Source: Excoecaria cochinchinensis (lineage: Eukaryota; Streptophyta; Magnoliopsida; Malpighiales; Euphorbiaceae). From it: a stretch of 64,000 nt of DNA. Shown piece after piece: positions 45,286-57,489 of this stretch (positions are counted from its first letter, which is position 1; every line of letters starts with the position of its first letter). The notes under the pieces were generated by a model. That model had not been told where the DNA came from, searched no databases, and saw only the letters and a program-made list of their open reading frames with translations. The translations under genes were made by a program, and so were the position numbers. The stretch spans positions 4,688,001 to 4,752,000 of the forward strand of contig CANTUQ010000004.1 in assembly GCA_947683425.1 (NCBI GenBank), read 5' to 3'.

Positions 45286-47825
45286 TGTCACACCCCGTTT
45301 GCCCCCTAGTAGAATGAGCCTGTCTGTGTGAGCATGCATTTGTATGTGTTTGGCATAGCATAAGGGTATTTTGGTAAAAAATGCATGTTTTTGGGATTTG
45401 TTAGTATGTGGGTGCATATATGGCTTTAGGGTGTGAAGTAATTGGGTAATAGTTGTGTGTACTTGAGCATATCATTTTATGGAGTTTTAAGTTGGGATAT
45501 GCTTGTGTGTGTGTGTTCATACCATTGTAGGGTGTGCATTAGTTGGGAAAGTATTAGGTGTGTGTAGTGCATGTTAGTTTGGTGTGAGTGGTTAGCTTCA
45601 CCAATAGGAAATGGACACATACTTAGGGCAAAGAAAAGAAAAAGAAAAAGGGAAGAAAGAAGGGAAAATGGCAGATTCACGTTTCCTTCTTCACTCACCT
45701 TCTTCTTCTTCATTTTCTTCATTCTAAGAACTGTATTGAGGATTCAAGACTTTATTGGTGAAGTTAATCATCTCTTTGCATCTTCTCTGGTAAGTAATTG
45801 TATTCTTCTCATTTTGTTCTCTCATTTGTTTCATCTTCTTCTTCCTTGAGTTTAGATTTAACTTAGGGTTTGCATTATTGGGTGTTCTTTGATTTGTTGT
45901 GTTTAGCTGAGGCCCCTCGCGATCCCAAGGGCAAGGAGGTTGCTGGGGCGAGTGGAGCTAAGTGACTGAAGCTTAGAATCTCAGGTTTGGGATTTTTGAT
46001 TGTGGATTGTGCTTGATTTGAACTTACTGTAAAATTGTAGGGTTTATGTTCTTGAATGTGGTAATGTATGATTTTGGTTGTGATGAGTGTTGAATTAAGT
46101 TGTTATATGGCATTTTGATGCTTAAATGATCTTCTGGAAGGTAAGATTCGATTTGTGAGATTTTGATTCAAGTTTGGAGTTGATTTCTGTGTTCTGGGAA
46201 AATTCTGGAAAACTGGAAAATCGTGTTACTGTACAAAATTCCCGTTTTGCTGTATCTGTCGCGTGACTATCCAAGAAGAGAGGTAAGTCACGAGACGTGA
46301 CTTCCAGTCACGACTCGTGACCTGCCAGATAGAAGCTAGTCACGAGTTGTGACTGCCTGTCACAACTCATGACCAGCTAAGAGGAAGGAAGTCACGGAGC
46401 GTGACTCCCAGTCACGACTCGTGACCGGCCTGAGACAGTCACGCGTGACCAGCCCTAAAGAAGCCAGTCACGAGACGTGACACCCAGTCACGACTCGTGA
46501 CAAGCGAGAGAGAAGGGACAAGTCACGTCGCGTGACCAGCGAAGGAAGAGAGCCAGTCACGAGATGTGACTCCCAGTCACGACTCGTGACCGGCTTGTGA
46601 AGGAGGCCAGTCACGAGTTGTGATGCTAGTCACGACCCGTGACCGGCCAACCTTGTTGGTCACCTCCGTTTGGCCTATTTTCTGAAATTTCCCGGTTTTA
46701 ACTCAACAATGAATTCCGTAGTTCTTTCGAATGGATTTATACTGCTGTATCATGCATGTTATATTTTTTTATGCTTGGATATGAGTGATACTATGATTCT
46801 TCAGATGAAATTTTATGTTATCTTCTGAAATATGGTTTGAATGACGCATAACCTGCTAGAGTCAAGCAAGTGGATAGTTAGGCATGCCTAATAGAGTCTT
46901 TTAGCTGCAGCCCTTTGTTTAATTTGGACCCCGATCAGGTCCCCGTTTGGTTCCTCGCGAACCCTTTATGTGTAAGGATCTTGTTTAAGCTCCCTTTTGA
47001 AAATGATTTGTAAAAGTTAAAAGTAAAATGGTTTTCTCGATTTGTACCCGTAAGGTACTGTCTGTAATCGGCTCGTACCCGTAAAGTACTGTCTGTACAC
47101 TCATTATCCACTACCTAGAGTCTGCAGGTGTTCTTTTGGTGTTCGATTGGTTTACCCTACTCTTATGACTATATACATGTGATATTTGTATGAGTATATT
47201 GATGTAATGTATGTTCAACTAATCTGGAAATGGATATGAATTTGAGATGCAGAATGTATGGCTTTAAATTGTGAGCATGTTTTTATGAATTTAGTTATGA
47301 GCTATTGCATTTTGCCATTGTGAATGTGTTATGCCTTGGCGACCATTGTGAATGGCCGCCCATATTTTATGTGTGTTTCCCCACTAAGCGTTTATCGCTT
47401 AGCACGATGTTTTTACCCGTGCAGGTGCGGAAGGAGTTTTGCTTTGTGAGAGAGTCACCGCCGTCAAGCCAACACAGAAGGTTTAGTGTAGGGCTCAGTT
47501 TGTAATCTTTGATGATTCTTTTTGTAAAGAACTCTCTTGTATCAGTTTTGTTTCAGCTTCCGCTATTGTACTTATATTTTGGATATGTAACATCTTTTGT
47601 TTCAGCTAGTTGATCAGAACATTATTGTAATGGTTTTGTTATATTAATGTATGATCAGCTATTGCTTTCTTTTCCTTTTAAAGTTTTTAATTATCCTGTA
47701 TTTTAGTATGTATGTTATGAATGAATGTATGATTTGCTTTGTATCTGTTTGGTGACACCTTTACTCATACGACGTCTCACTCCTTATCGGATGGGGTTGC
47801 TTACGTATGGGTAGGGGGTGTTACA
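45286..47825 (+). repeat. Element D 3' LTR
   Basis: 2540 bp, nearly identical to 38010-40551 with scattered substitutions and a 4-base difference in the (TG)n run near 45505. The cassette is at 46260-46645, the hairpin box at 47379-47406, and the acceptor-like GTGCAG|GTG just after it. Near-identity of the LTRs implies a recent insertion. Confidence 0.95.
46260..46645. repeat. GTCACG/CGTGAC dyad cassette, D 3' LTR
   Basis: Same array as 38985-39369. Differences are mostly C/T and G/A changes in CG dinucleotides of the dyads (for example cgagacgtgac versus cgagatgtgac), as expected for methylated repeats. Confidence 0.9.
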
Positions 47826-47830
47826 ACAAA

Positions 47831-50287
47831 ACTATTGTCATTTTACTTTACATATTCATTTCTGTACATATATTACAATAAACATTTACATACAATGATT
47901 ATACTATTCTATTACATAATGATGTTACTCAAAATATCAAAAGCAAACTCTATCTTATACACAAGGATCAAACTAAAAAACTCCTCGTGGCCATGACCTA
48001 CAGATGCAGTCAGACTGATCCAACCCTGAAAACCTACATGGAAACAAACATCCGTGGTAAGCGATAACGCTTAGTGGGGATGAAAATAAAGCAAAGGACT
48101 TCTACCGAAGTCGCACACATATCACATGTATCATTTATAAACATGCTCAATACAGAATCAGTATTCATATAGTCTATACAATCTTGTGTTCACATGCATA
48201 TAAGCTTATTCATTTATAGATTATTTTCACATGAATATAAACTCGTATTCACATACAGGTCATATATACATAATCTCATATACCATAACAAAAGGAAGAT
48301 ATACAGAACGAAACTTATACATCAACTCTTATACACTTCAACACATAAAATAAGAATAGCCTGAAATCCTTTAGTTGTGGATATGGGTGCTATATATACA
48401 GAAGACCGAAGTCTCAGAACATGTACTATATCTGTATCTGTATGACCATCTCGGAGGTCGGCCGCTTCGCCGAAACGGGGTGGTCGATAGCAGCTGCACG
48501 GTAACACTCTTGTCTTTTTCCCTTTTACACAATGCTTGCAAAAATCCAATTTGCAACCCTTTATAACCATGCTTATCTATCCACCACTATGACTCTTCAG
48601 GCTGAACATATAAACTCTATACACTCTATCATATACATTCTATCTCTCAAATATTATAACATTATTCAAACATATATAATCAATATCGCATTGCAAATCA
48701 TGTTCAATAATTAAAAAGCATATAACATTTAATTCCATTCTTAAACTCTTATATCATTCCATCATTTACATGTAATTTAATTAGAAAGACATTCATATAC
48801 CAATTTAATAATGTTAGACACATGTTGGACAAGTGATAATAACTTCGAGTAAAGTTTGGGTTCGATTTAGGAGGTATAAAGTACCATTTCGGGGGAAGGT
48901 TAAGGTCCCACTATGGTAAGCCATTCATTCCCACCGTATAGGATCCTAAAAATTGGCAAAAATGGGATAGAATCGTTTTACATGGCAGTAAGGAATTTCA
49001 TACCGCCGTGTAAACCTATTCTGCCTCACAATGTGAGGCAGGCTCTAGACTGGCTTCAGGTCTAAACGTGTCACGCATATTACACATAGTTAGAGACATT
49101 TTTAGGCAAAACTTTCTTCATAACAATTGTTTCTTAGGATATTAAATTTCAAATTTGACAAATTTCAGGTCAATTATAAATATATAACTCCAGATATGAA
49201 CTAAACAACCTATACTGTTCCAATAACCAGACCCAAACAGAGACACTTTGGTTTTTAAATTTTTCAAGGATGGTAGAGCTAGAATTGGCTTCCGGTTCTT
49301 CCGAGCCAATTTTGGGTATTTGTCATATCTTTCTAATGGAACTTGAATCATCCAATTTGGAGGTCTAAAACTCTACTTATGACAAAAATAATACACAGAG
49401 GTCTGATGAAAACTGAACAGAATTTCCCCAAAATCACACGTTACACACAAAAGCTATATGGAATCCATCTAACACATCCAAAAATCATGCAAAATCATCC
49501 ACTACATAATCACAAACATATATACAAACATATATCATAAAACACTGCAAGCAATCAAAATGCATAACTTAAAATTCGCAGACGATCCCAACCTCTAGGA
49601 AGCTTGATCTTGTGCTTTCTACTCGATTCCGACCTTCTCTTTGCCCTTATCCAATTTCTTGATCATAGCTTAAACAAAAACCATACAAAGAACTTAAGTT
49701 AATCTTCTTTCTACTTTAAATCAAAAACAGGAATATGGGAAGAAAAAGGAGGTCAGCTCAAAAGACTAGCTAGACTTACCTCTCAAGAACCCATTCAACT
49801 CTTCTCTTATTCTTCAAACCAATCCAAGAGAACCAACTTAAGGTAAACCAAAAGAGAAGAAAGAAAAGCAAAGGAAATGGGAAAGGAATAGAGCACGGCT
49901 GAAATGAATGGAAAGACAAGAAGAATGAATGCCAAAAGCAAGAGTAACGTGGGACAAAAGGAAGAAAATGGAGTAGCTGGTCAATGCTCATCCAAAAATT
50001 AAATTCCCACTTTCCAAAATTAAATACATGTATATCTCTTTAGCCACTTAATTCTTTTAATTCATATGTATCTCTTTGACAAATACATGTATTTAAACAA
50101 ACCAAGTGTCAATCTCCTACGATGCCATGTGTCAAGAGCCCCATCGACCACACCCACAAAAACACAGCTGTGTTTTACCCAAAATCACAGCTGTGCTTTC
50201 ATGCAAACTCACTCTTTTATACACACAAATCCTTGAATTTCCGAACAAAACTTTGCAATTCTTTCGGGGCCAAATCGAGTTGTTACA
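47831..50287 (-). repeat. C LTR, middle copy, main piece
   Basis: Resumes C after element D. On the minus strand from 50287: CACAGCTGTG dyads (about 50198-50161), donor GAGAGGTAAGTC (opposite about 49778), palindromic modules (49040-48906) and the hairpin box (48079-48040). Confidence 0.9.
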
Positions 50288-50380
50288 AATCTCTCCCCTT
50301 AAGAAATTTTGTCCTTAAAATTTCCCCGCTAATCAGTAGAACTCAAATCAAATCGATAACTTAAATCAAAACATGAAGAA

Positions 50381-50812
50381 TCACCACTTACCTGAGGGGC
50401 TTGTGAGTTTCTCTGCATCTCTGCGTGCTTGTAGTGCTATGTTCTCTCTTAATTTCAGACACTTAGCGAGCAAGTGATTCTTGCTACCACACTTAAAGCA
50501 AGCTCGCGTGATCTTCCTACATTCTCTCCAGTGTTGCCTCTGACAGTGTTGACATTTCGGTGACTCACGGGTTCTCTTACTTGGTACCACATCCTTTCCA
50601 AGTATCTTTCACTTCAGACCTCTATTCTTAACAAATTCCGTAGAAACTTGAGGGGCTGTCAATCTATCCAAAATCCGAATCAACCCTTGTATAACTGCTG
50701 AATTATCAGGAGTAATACCAGAACTTGTAGCTTTAAGAGCAGGCTGATCAACTCTAGCCCGATTCACATTACCCGTTGTCTCTTCTACGTTCTCACTCGT
50801 GCCGAACTCCAT
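50381..50812 (-). pseudogene. gag: C copy 2: short capsid-less gag with one stop
   Basis: Near copy of 37285-37716: starts MEFGTSENVEETTGNVNRAR, has QGLIRILDRLTAPQ, then a TGA at 50606-50608 replacing an Arg codon after NRGLK, then in the same frame KILGKDVVPSKRTRE and the knuckles CQHCQRQHWREC-like and CFKCGSKNHLLAKC. The same capsid deletion as in copy 1 shows both copies descend from one deleted ancestor. Confidence 0.75.
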
Positions 50813-50934
50813 CTATACTCTACAAAACCAGCATCTGCATTAGGCCACAACTCTAGACAAACTCAAACAACTAACGGATACTCTATATCACATAGTCCTA
50901 AACCATTTAACGTAAAGCTCTGATAAGACTAAAA

Positions 50935-52733
50935 TGTTACACCCCAACACCCCTCGTGAGGATATAAGGGCGCCACGCGAACTCTAATGTGTACATATAC
51001 ATATACTAGCGGAAGCGATAGAAAAATATACATCAATACAAGATAAGAAAATCAAATAACACTTGGGCCCAACATGCATTTTACAAATATTATACATATT
51101 AAGAAACTATTGTCATTTTACTTTACATATTCGTTTCTGTACATATATTACAATAAACATTTACATACAAAAATTATACTATTCTATTACATAATGATGT
51201 TACTCAAAGCATCAAAAGAAAACTCTATCTTATACACAAGAATAAAACTAAAAACTCCTCGTGGTCATGACCTGCAGATGCAGTCAGACTGATCCAACCC
51301 TGAAAACCTACATGGAAACAAACATCCGTGGTAAGCGATAACGCTTAGTGGGGATGAAAATAAAGCAAAGGACTTCTACCGAAGTCGCACACATATCACA
51401 TGCAGCATTTATAAACATGCTCAATACAGAATCAATATTCATATAGTCTATACAATCTTGTGTTCTCATGCATATACGCTTATTCATTTACAGATTATTT
51501 TCACATGAATATAAACTCGTATTCAGATACAGGTCATATATACATAATGTCATATACCATAACAAAAGGCAGATATACAGCACGAAACTTATACATCAAC
51601 TCTTATACACTTCAACATATAAAATAAGAATAGCCTGAAATCCTTTAATTGTGGATATGGGCACTATATATACAGAAGACCGAAGTCTCAGAATATGTAC
51701 TATATCTGTATCTGTATGACCATCTCGGAGGTCGGCCGCTTCGCCCAAACGGGGCGGTCGATAGCAGCTGCGCAGTAACCCTTTATAAGCATGCTTATCT
51801 ATCCACTACTAAGACTCTTCAGGCTGAACACATAAACTCTATACACTCTATCATATACTTTCTATCTCTCAAACATTATAACATGATTCAAACATATATA
51901 ATTGCAAATCATGTTCAATAATTAAAAAGCATATAACATTTAATTCCATTCATAAACTCTTATATCATACCATAATTTACATGTAATTTAATTAGAAAGA
52001 CATTCATATACCAATTTAATAATGTTAGCCACAAGTTGGACAAGTGATAATAACTTCGGGTAAAGTTCGAGTTCGATTCGGGAGGTAAAAAGTATCATTT
52101 CGGGTGAAGGTTAAGGTCCCACTGTGGTAAGACATTCATTCCCACCGTATAGGACGCTAAAAATGGGTAAAAATGGGACATAATCGTTTTACACGGCGGT
52201 AAGGAATTTCATACCGCCGTGTAAACCTATTCTGCCTCACAATGTGAGGCAGGCTCCAGATTGGCTTCAGGTCTAAACCTGTCACGCATGTTACACATAG
52301 TTAGAGATATTTTTAGGCAAAATTTTCTTCATAATAATTGTTCTTTAGGATGTTATCGTTCAAATGCGATAAATTTCAGGTAAATTTGACATCTATAACT
52401 CCATATATAAACTAAACAACCTATACGGTTATTAAATTTTTCAAGGATTGTAGATCCAGAATTGGCTTCCAGTCCTTCAGAGAAACTTTTAGACATATGT
52501 CTTATCGTTCTAATGGAACTAGAATCATCCAATTTGGAGGTCTAAAACTCTACTTATGATAAAAACAATACACAGAGGTCTGATGAAAACTGAATAGAAT
52601 TTCCCCAAAATCACACGTTACACACAAAAGCTATATGGAACCCATCTAACACATCCAAAAATCATGCAAAATCATCCAATACATAATCACAAACATATAT
52701 ACAAACATATATCATAAAACACTGTAAACAATC
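50935..52733 (-). repeat. C LTR, right copy, distal piece
   Basis: Starts TGTTACACCCC in plus view. Hairpin box at about 51330-51355, modules at about 52120-52254. Cut at 52733 by element E; caatc (52729-52733) is the target copy matching 60472-60476. Confidence 0.9.
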
Positions 52734-54194
52734 TGTTAGCATATTTTATAAGTGCTAATTTTTCGCAAGCATACGGTGTACCGAAATAGTACAAAAGATA
52801 TCGATCCCATGAGGAATGTAATTTTTACTCACAATTACTACTTGATTTTAATCTTGTTTACAATAATCAATAATTTATTGGTTAAATCTAAACTACTCTA
52901 TTAAATAAACTAATTAAACCTATTTGATGTTGATCGAAGAAGATAAAATAATTAATGAAGAACTTAAAATAATGAACTTGATCCATCAATCCAATTAATA
53001 ATAATCATCTTTTCATGCAAGCCAAGTTGGAATATATTTCTAACACATTCTCTCGACTTGAATTAGAGTGCCTAAAGCATGCATTTAAAACACTAATCCT
53101 TAATTCTCATTAATGAACTAGTTGATTTTAATTACATATTTTAAGAATAATCACCACCCTACAGTAACTATCTCAACATACTAATCTCTCTAGCTATATT
53201 TTAATAATGAACTTCTATTAGATTTAAGTTAAAATGATCTCTTGACTCTACCTTAACTTATAAAGATCATGCAATTGTACTAACAGAAATTCTGTATTCA
53301 AAGACTCTTAAAATAGATGGAAGAAGAGAATAATAATAACATTCAAATTCATTGAAGTAATGTTCATTTAATTTACAGAGAAGAAATAAAAGATAAGAGA
53401 ATAAGAAAGAAATCTCTCAACCCTTTTCCCAAACTCTTGTAATAGATTTTCTTCTCCTTGATCTTCTTCTTCAAAATATAAAAACTAACTAAGAAATTTT
53501 AATAAGGAAAAAGAAAAATGTTCCTCAAAACTACAGAAAAAACTACTTAATAAAATTCTATATATTTTACATTACAATTAAACTACAAATTTATAGATGT
53601 TCTTTTGAAGTTAGTGTCCCTTAGAGATGTCCCTTGGAGATGGTTGCAAAGTTTGGTGGAAAGAGGTGACTTTTCCAATGACTTTTTGAGTAAAACTGCC
53701 CCAAAGGATAGTTTTGTCGCGCTCGCGATAGAACACGCTAGCGTTTTTCCTCTTTCCTCTCTTTCTCTCTCTTTCCCTTCGGTTTCTCTCAGCATCAGCA
53801 CGAGTCGAGCTCTCCCAGCACGAGTCGTGTCCCCTCATCCTAGTCGTGCTCTTCATGCACAACTCAACTGGTTTCTTCCTTCTTTTCTTCTTTCCCTTTC
53901 TCTTTTGCCATACTGCACGAGTCGTGCTCCAACATCTGACTCGTAGTCCTCCTGCTTTCTTCTCTGTTCTGTTCGACTCATGCTCCACTTCTCTAGTAAT
54001 GCCTTTTCTTCACCATTTATGATTCTATTCACACTTTTACACTTAAATAAACCTATAAACACACAAACACACAAACTAGCACATATACACATAAACTAAC
54101 ACATATGACATCAAATACACACACATTTGCATAATTAATTTCATAAACTCATACAAAACATACACTAAATTATACCTCAATTAAGCTCCTATCA
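52734..54194 (-). repeat. Element E 3' LTR
   Basis: In plus view TGTTAGCATATTTT to AAGCTCCTATCA, 1461 bp. The other LTR differs by scattered substitutions and an extra copy of 'acatatacacataaactaac' near 60345-60375. A CACGAGTCGTGC cassette is at 53705-53990. Confidence 0.93.
53705..53990. repeat. CACGAGTCGTGC cassette, E 3' LTR
   Basis: About eight copies of GCACGAGTCGTGC-type dyads or half-sites (agcacgagtcg, cacgagtcgtg, ctagtcgtgctc, gactcgtag) with pyrimidine-rich spacers, plus a TCGCGCTCGCGA dyad at about 53718. It lies 200-490 bases inside the minus-strand LTR start. The homologous cassette in the 5' LTR is at 59960-60245. Confidence 0.88.
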
Positions 54195-54208
54195 AATTTT
54201 CCCACACT
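54195..54208 (-). other. Polypurine tract of element E
   Basis: On the minus strand AGTGTGGGAAAATT abuts the LTR start TGATAGGAGC. Confidence 0.7.
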
Positions 54209-55206
54209 TAAATATTGCTTGTCCTCAAGCAAGACAAATAAATAGGAAAATTCAATAATCAGTATTATTATATAGCATTGTCCATTCAGTAAATATGATA
54301 GAATTGAAAAGATTAAATATCTCAAACACTCAAAAATATTAGTAAATCAAATTTCCAAGCATGTACTAAATTTAAACAAGTCACTTAATTTTACTAATTC
54401 CAACATTAAGAGTATAAGTCTCAAAAAACTAAACATGATTTAAAGAGAGAAATTTGATTATAAAGTTGAAAATTCTAAAGTAACTAGCTGCATTTAGGAC
54501 AGTTTTGAGCTCACTTACCCTTAATCCAATCTCATGGCATTTTTAGACTTTTCTTTTTCCTTTCTTTTGATTTATCTTTTTTTTTTGAATCATGGGTATA
54601 TTTTTTTCATTTTTTCCCATGAACAGCAAGAGAAAGTAGTATGGGTGCGTTTTACTCTCCATCCCATACATTTCAATTTTGGATGTACATCTTGCTTTCT
54701 TTTCTTTTTATGAATTGAGTGGGTGCATTTTATGCTCCATCCCACTTATGATTTTCTTTTATTTTTTTTCTAAGTCCTCATCCATTATTGAAAGAAATAA
54801 GGGTAAGTATTATGGCTATAGTTTCCTCTAAGCAACTAGAAACTTAAAATGTTTAACTAAATGAGCAAATTCTAACTTTACAAACATGGTTAATAAAAAG
54901 ACTAAATAATCTATAATGTTGAAAGAAGTAAAAGAAAATAACTTGAAAAACTTAAAACACATGCTAAAAATTTTGAAAAACTGATAAAAATGAGCATAAA
55001 AGATAAATGTCTAACAACCTATATAACATGCCAATGGAACAATACCTTATAATAAAATTTACTAAAAAGCCTAATTGAACAATAAAAACATAAAAACAAA
55101 CATACAATTAACATATAAAGCAAAAACAAACAAACAAACACACTCACTCCGCCACACTTAGAACACACATTGTCCTCAATGTGAAGAAGTGAAACAAAAT
55201 AAACAA
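54209..55206 (-). other. Element E 3' untranslated region
   Basis: About 1 kb without a supported gene. Two copies of a short block occur (plus view 'gtatgggtgcgttttactctccatcccat' near 54640 and 'gagtgggtgcattttatgctccatcccac' near 54718). The last part has 'cttgtcctcaagcaag' (about 54217), a dyad of cttg...caag. Confidence 0.6.
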
Positions 55207-56320
55207 TTAAAAGAAAGAAATAAAACAAGGAGAAGAAAAACTCCCTGCTCGTGGTGAAGGTGGAGGTGATGGAACCACAAAACCAGATTGAGTGATGAAA
55301 TTATCCATCCTAAACTCCAATCGCCTTTGGTGTCTTGCTATAGATGAAAGTTGATCTTTCATATTGGACTGATTTTGAAGAATCTGTTTAAACATGGCTG
55401 CCACATTGTGGCTAGAAGATCCAACATCAGGTGCTACAGCCACCTCATGCATAGATGCATCTCCACTTGGCTCCTCATCACTCTCTACTCCTTGTTGGGC
55501 AGAGGGGCCTGCAAGTTCCCTCCAACAGGACCTTGAACTGGTGGGATTTCCTGAAAATTAGAACTACAAACCTCTCCACGCACAAATAAATGTTTAGTAA
55601 AGAATATGCAAGAATGCATCCTAGTGAAACAGCGAGGATTAACATCCAAATGTCTTGCAATAACACCAATTATGTGTCCATGAGTGAGAGGTGAATCTTT
55701 TTTTCCGGTACATTGCAATAATTGATTAAATAGCCAATATGACCAACATATAGATTTGCCCTTGTGCACACACCACATTAGGAACAATTCATGCAAAGAT
55801 ACCCTATTATATTCAGACCTATTAAAAACATAAGAAGCTAAAATCTTATGTAAAATCCAAAATTTTAAGTCTTTGATGAACATAGATTTAGCATCTCTAG
55901 TCTTAAATGGTGTCTGCAAATTAGTGAGAAAAGTCCAAAACTCATTTGGCTTAAAGGACCTAGGTGGTTCAGTTAATCCATTTTGGGAAAAACCAAAAAT
56001 TCTATGCATCATGAAATATGTGAGTGTGTGTTGCCTACCATCTAAGCAAAAATCTAAGAGCCTATCATTATGTGCATTAGGTTGCAATGTAGTGTAAAAT
56101 TCAAGCACAATATCAGGATAAAAATTGTCATGAAAATTCACAAACCTCAATAATCCACAGTTAGAAAGCATTTTATGCACAATATTCAACATACCAGCTT
56201 GTTCAAGAAGAGTTGAGGGGAAAAACTTACAATGAAGTACAGCTCTGTCCTTGAGAGTAAGAAATTTGTTACCTTCATCAGCTGAATGGATGGGGAAGCT
56301 AGCTCCAATGACGAAAGATA
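55207..56320 (-). pseudogene. Element E ATHILA ORF-1-like gene
   Basis: Minus-strand frame from about 56318 (after a TAA) with ASFPIHSADEGNKFLTLKDR, KFFPSTLLEQAG, MLSNCGLLRFVNFHDNFYPD, IVLEFYTTL, FCLDGRQHTLTYFMMHRIFG and further conserved-looking text to 55485, then a 1-base frame change near 55495 and SMHEVAVAPDVGSSSHN plus a coiled-coil-like tail with a Pro-rich end to 55207. The (F)YP-x(2,3)-LEF-x-STL pattern is that of the ATHILA ORF-1 family, a protein of unknown function found with Athila elements. The same gene is seen in J (63360-64000). One frameshift is evident. Confidence 0.7.
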
Positions 56321-57480
56321 AATCTCCTTATGCTTCCTCCATCTGATCTTAGCTTAATCTTAATGAAGAGGAAGGATTCTTTGACTTGACCTTGGTGTGT
56401 TTTAAAGGCCGAGATTGAAAAAGAAACAGGAGTGAAAACGGAATAGAAGACAGAAGAATGAAGAAGAAATAAAACAATGAAAACCCTTAGAAAATGGATG
56501 AGATGGAGTAGAACTAGAATGCTAATGATGACGAGAATGAATAACAAAAAGAAAACAGAGTGTGAATCACGTGAATGAGATCTTGCGAAGGGAAGAGGAA
56601 GAGAGAAAATGAATGGCCGAGGAGTGTGGGACTCGTGAAGTCGAACACGAGAAGGAAAAACTAAAAGGAAAGAGGGCTGGAAAACAAAAGCTTGCAATGG
56701 GTTAAAAGAAAATTAGGGTTTTGAATAGACTACCCCCGTTTGGATTTCTAATTAGTGTGTTTTAGGGTTAGGGTTAGTCTACTTAAGTTAATTTTAACTT
56801 AAGAAATATGGTAATAGGACAGTAAGACCAGATTAAAAGAAAAATAAAAGAAAATAAAACATTTGAAGAAAAGAAAACTTACAACGATGTTTACAGACCC
56901 GAAATGCAACTAGATGGAATAATGGGCACCCAACATGAGTCGGTCAACACAGCACGACTAGTGCTGATGCTTTTTACCTGTGGGACTTTTGCTCTCCAGC
57001 ACGAGTCGGATGAAGCTGGGGCATTTCCGAACATCGCCCTCTGTCGCGATCGTGAGGATGCTGCGCTCGCGACAGAGGCTTCCTCGCCTTCCCAGAACAT
57101 GAGTCGAACACTAGAGTATGACTCATGCTCAGGCATTCGACTCATGCTATACAAGAATGACTCGAATGATCTCCCTGCGTACAACTGCAGTTGCTCTCTA
57201 TCGCGATCGCGAGAATACCGCGCTCGCGACAGAGACGTCATCACATAAATTTTTTTTTAACTAATAATAATAATCTAAATTGAACAACTCCTAGTCTTAC
57301 TAATTTACCTGTAAAATAAAAAAAAAACAAATATGTTAAGAGCATGAAAACCTAAAATACAAAAGTAATTAATAAATTTGCATAGACTAAACTAAAACAA
57401 CATAAAATACATTGAGAAAGAAAATCTAGTTAAGTAACCTAAATAAGAAACTAGACCAATTATGGCTTCATGTGCTCTCT
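56321..57480 (-). other. Element E non-coding spacer with repeat cassette
   Basis: Lies between the gag remnant and the ORF-1-like gene, where pol is missing. At 56930-57240 it carries AGCACGAGTCG and GACTCATGCT motifs and two long TCTGTCGCGATCG...CGCTCGCGACAGAG inverted repeats (about 57038-57078 and 57196-57234). The frames on both strands (56904-57248 plus, 56891-57244 minus) follow from the symmetry. The 132-codon frame at 56299-56697 has no recognised domain. Confidence 0.6.
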
Positions 57481-57489
57481 AGGATTTTC

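Larger units (their letters stand above)
38010..47825 (+). mobile_element. Element D: nearly complete Tekay/Del-like chromovirus
   Basis: 9816 bp with 2.54-kb LTRs that look almost identical, an initiator-Met PBS, gag-protease, RT-RNase H, integrase with chromodomain, a polypurine tract, and a perfect acaaa duplication (38005-38009, 47826-47830). It is inserted in the middle LTR of array C and is among the youngest insertions. The coding part is in three frames broken by nonsense changes and one frameshift, so it is not autonomous now, although all domains are present. Confidence 0.95.

Noticed and set aside
56891..57248. Two 114-117 codon frames on opposite strands
   Set aside because: They mirror each other because the region is built of inverted repeats; no domain is present.
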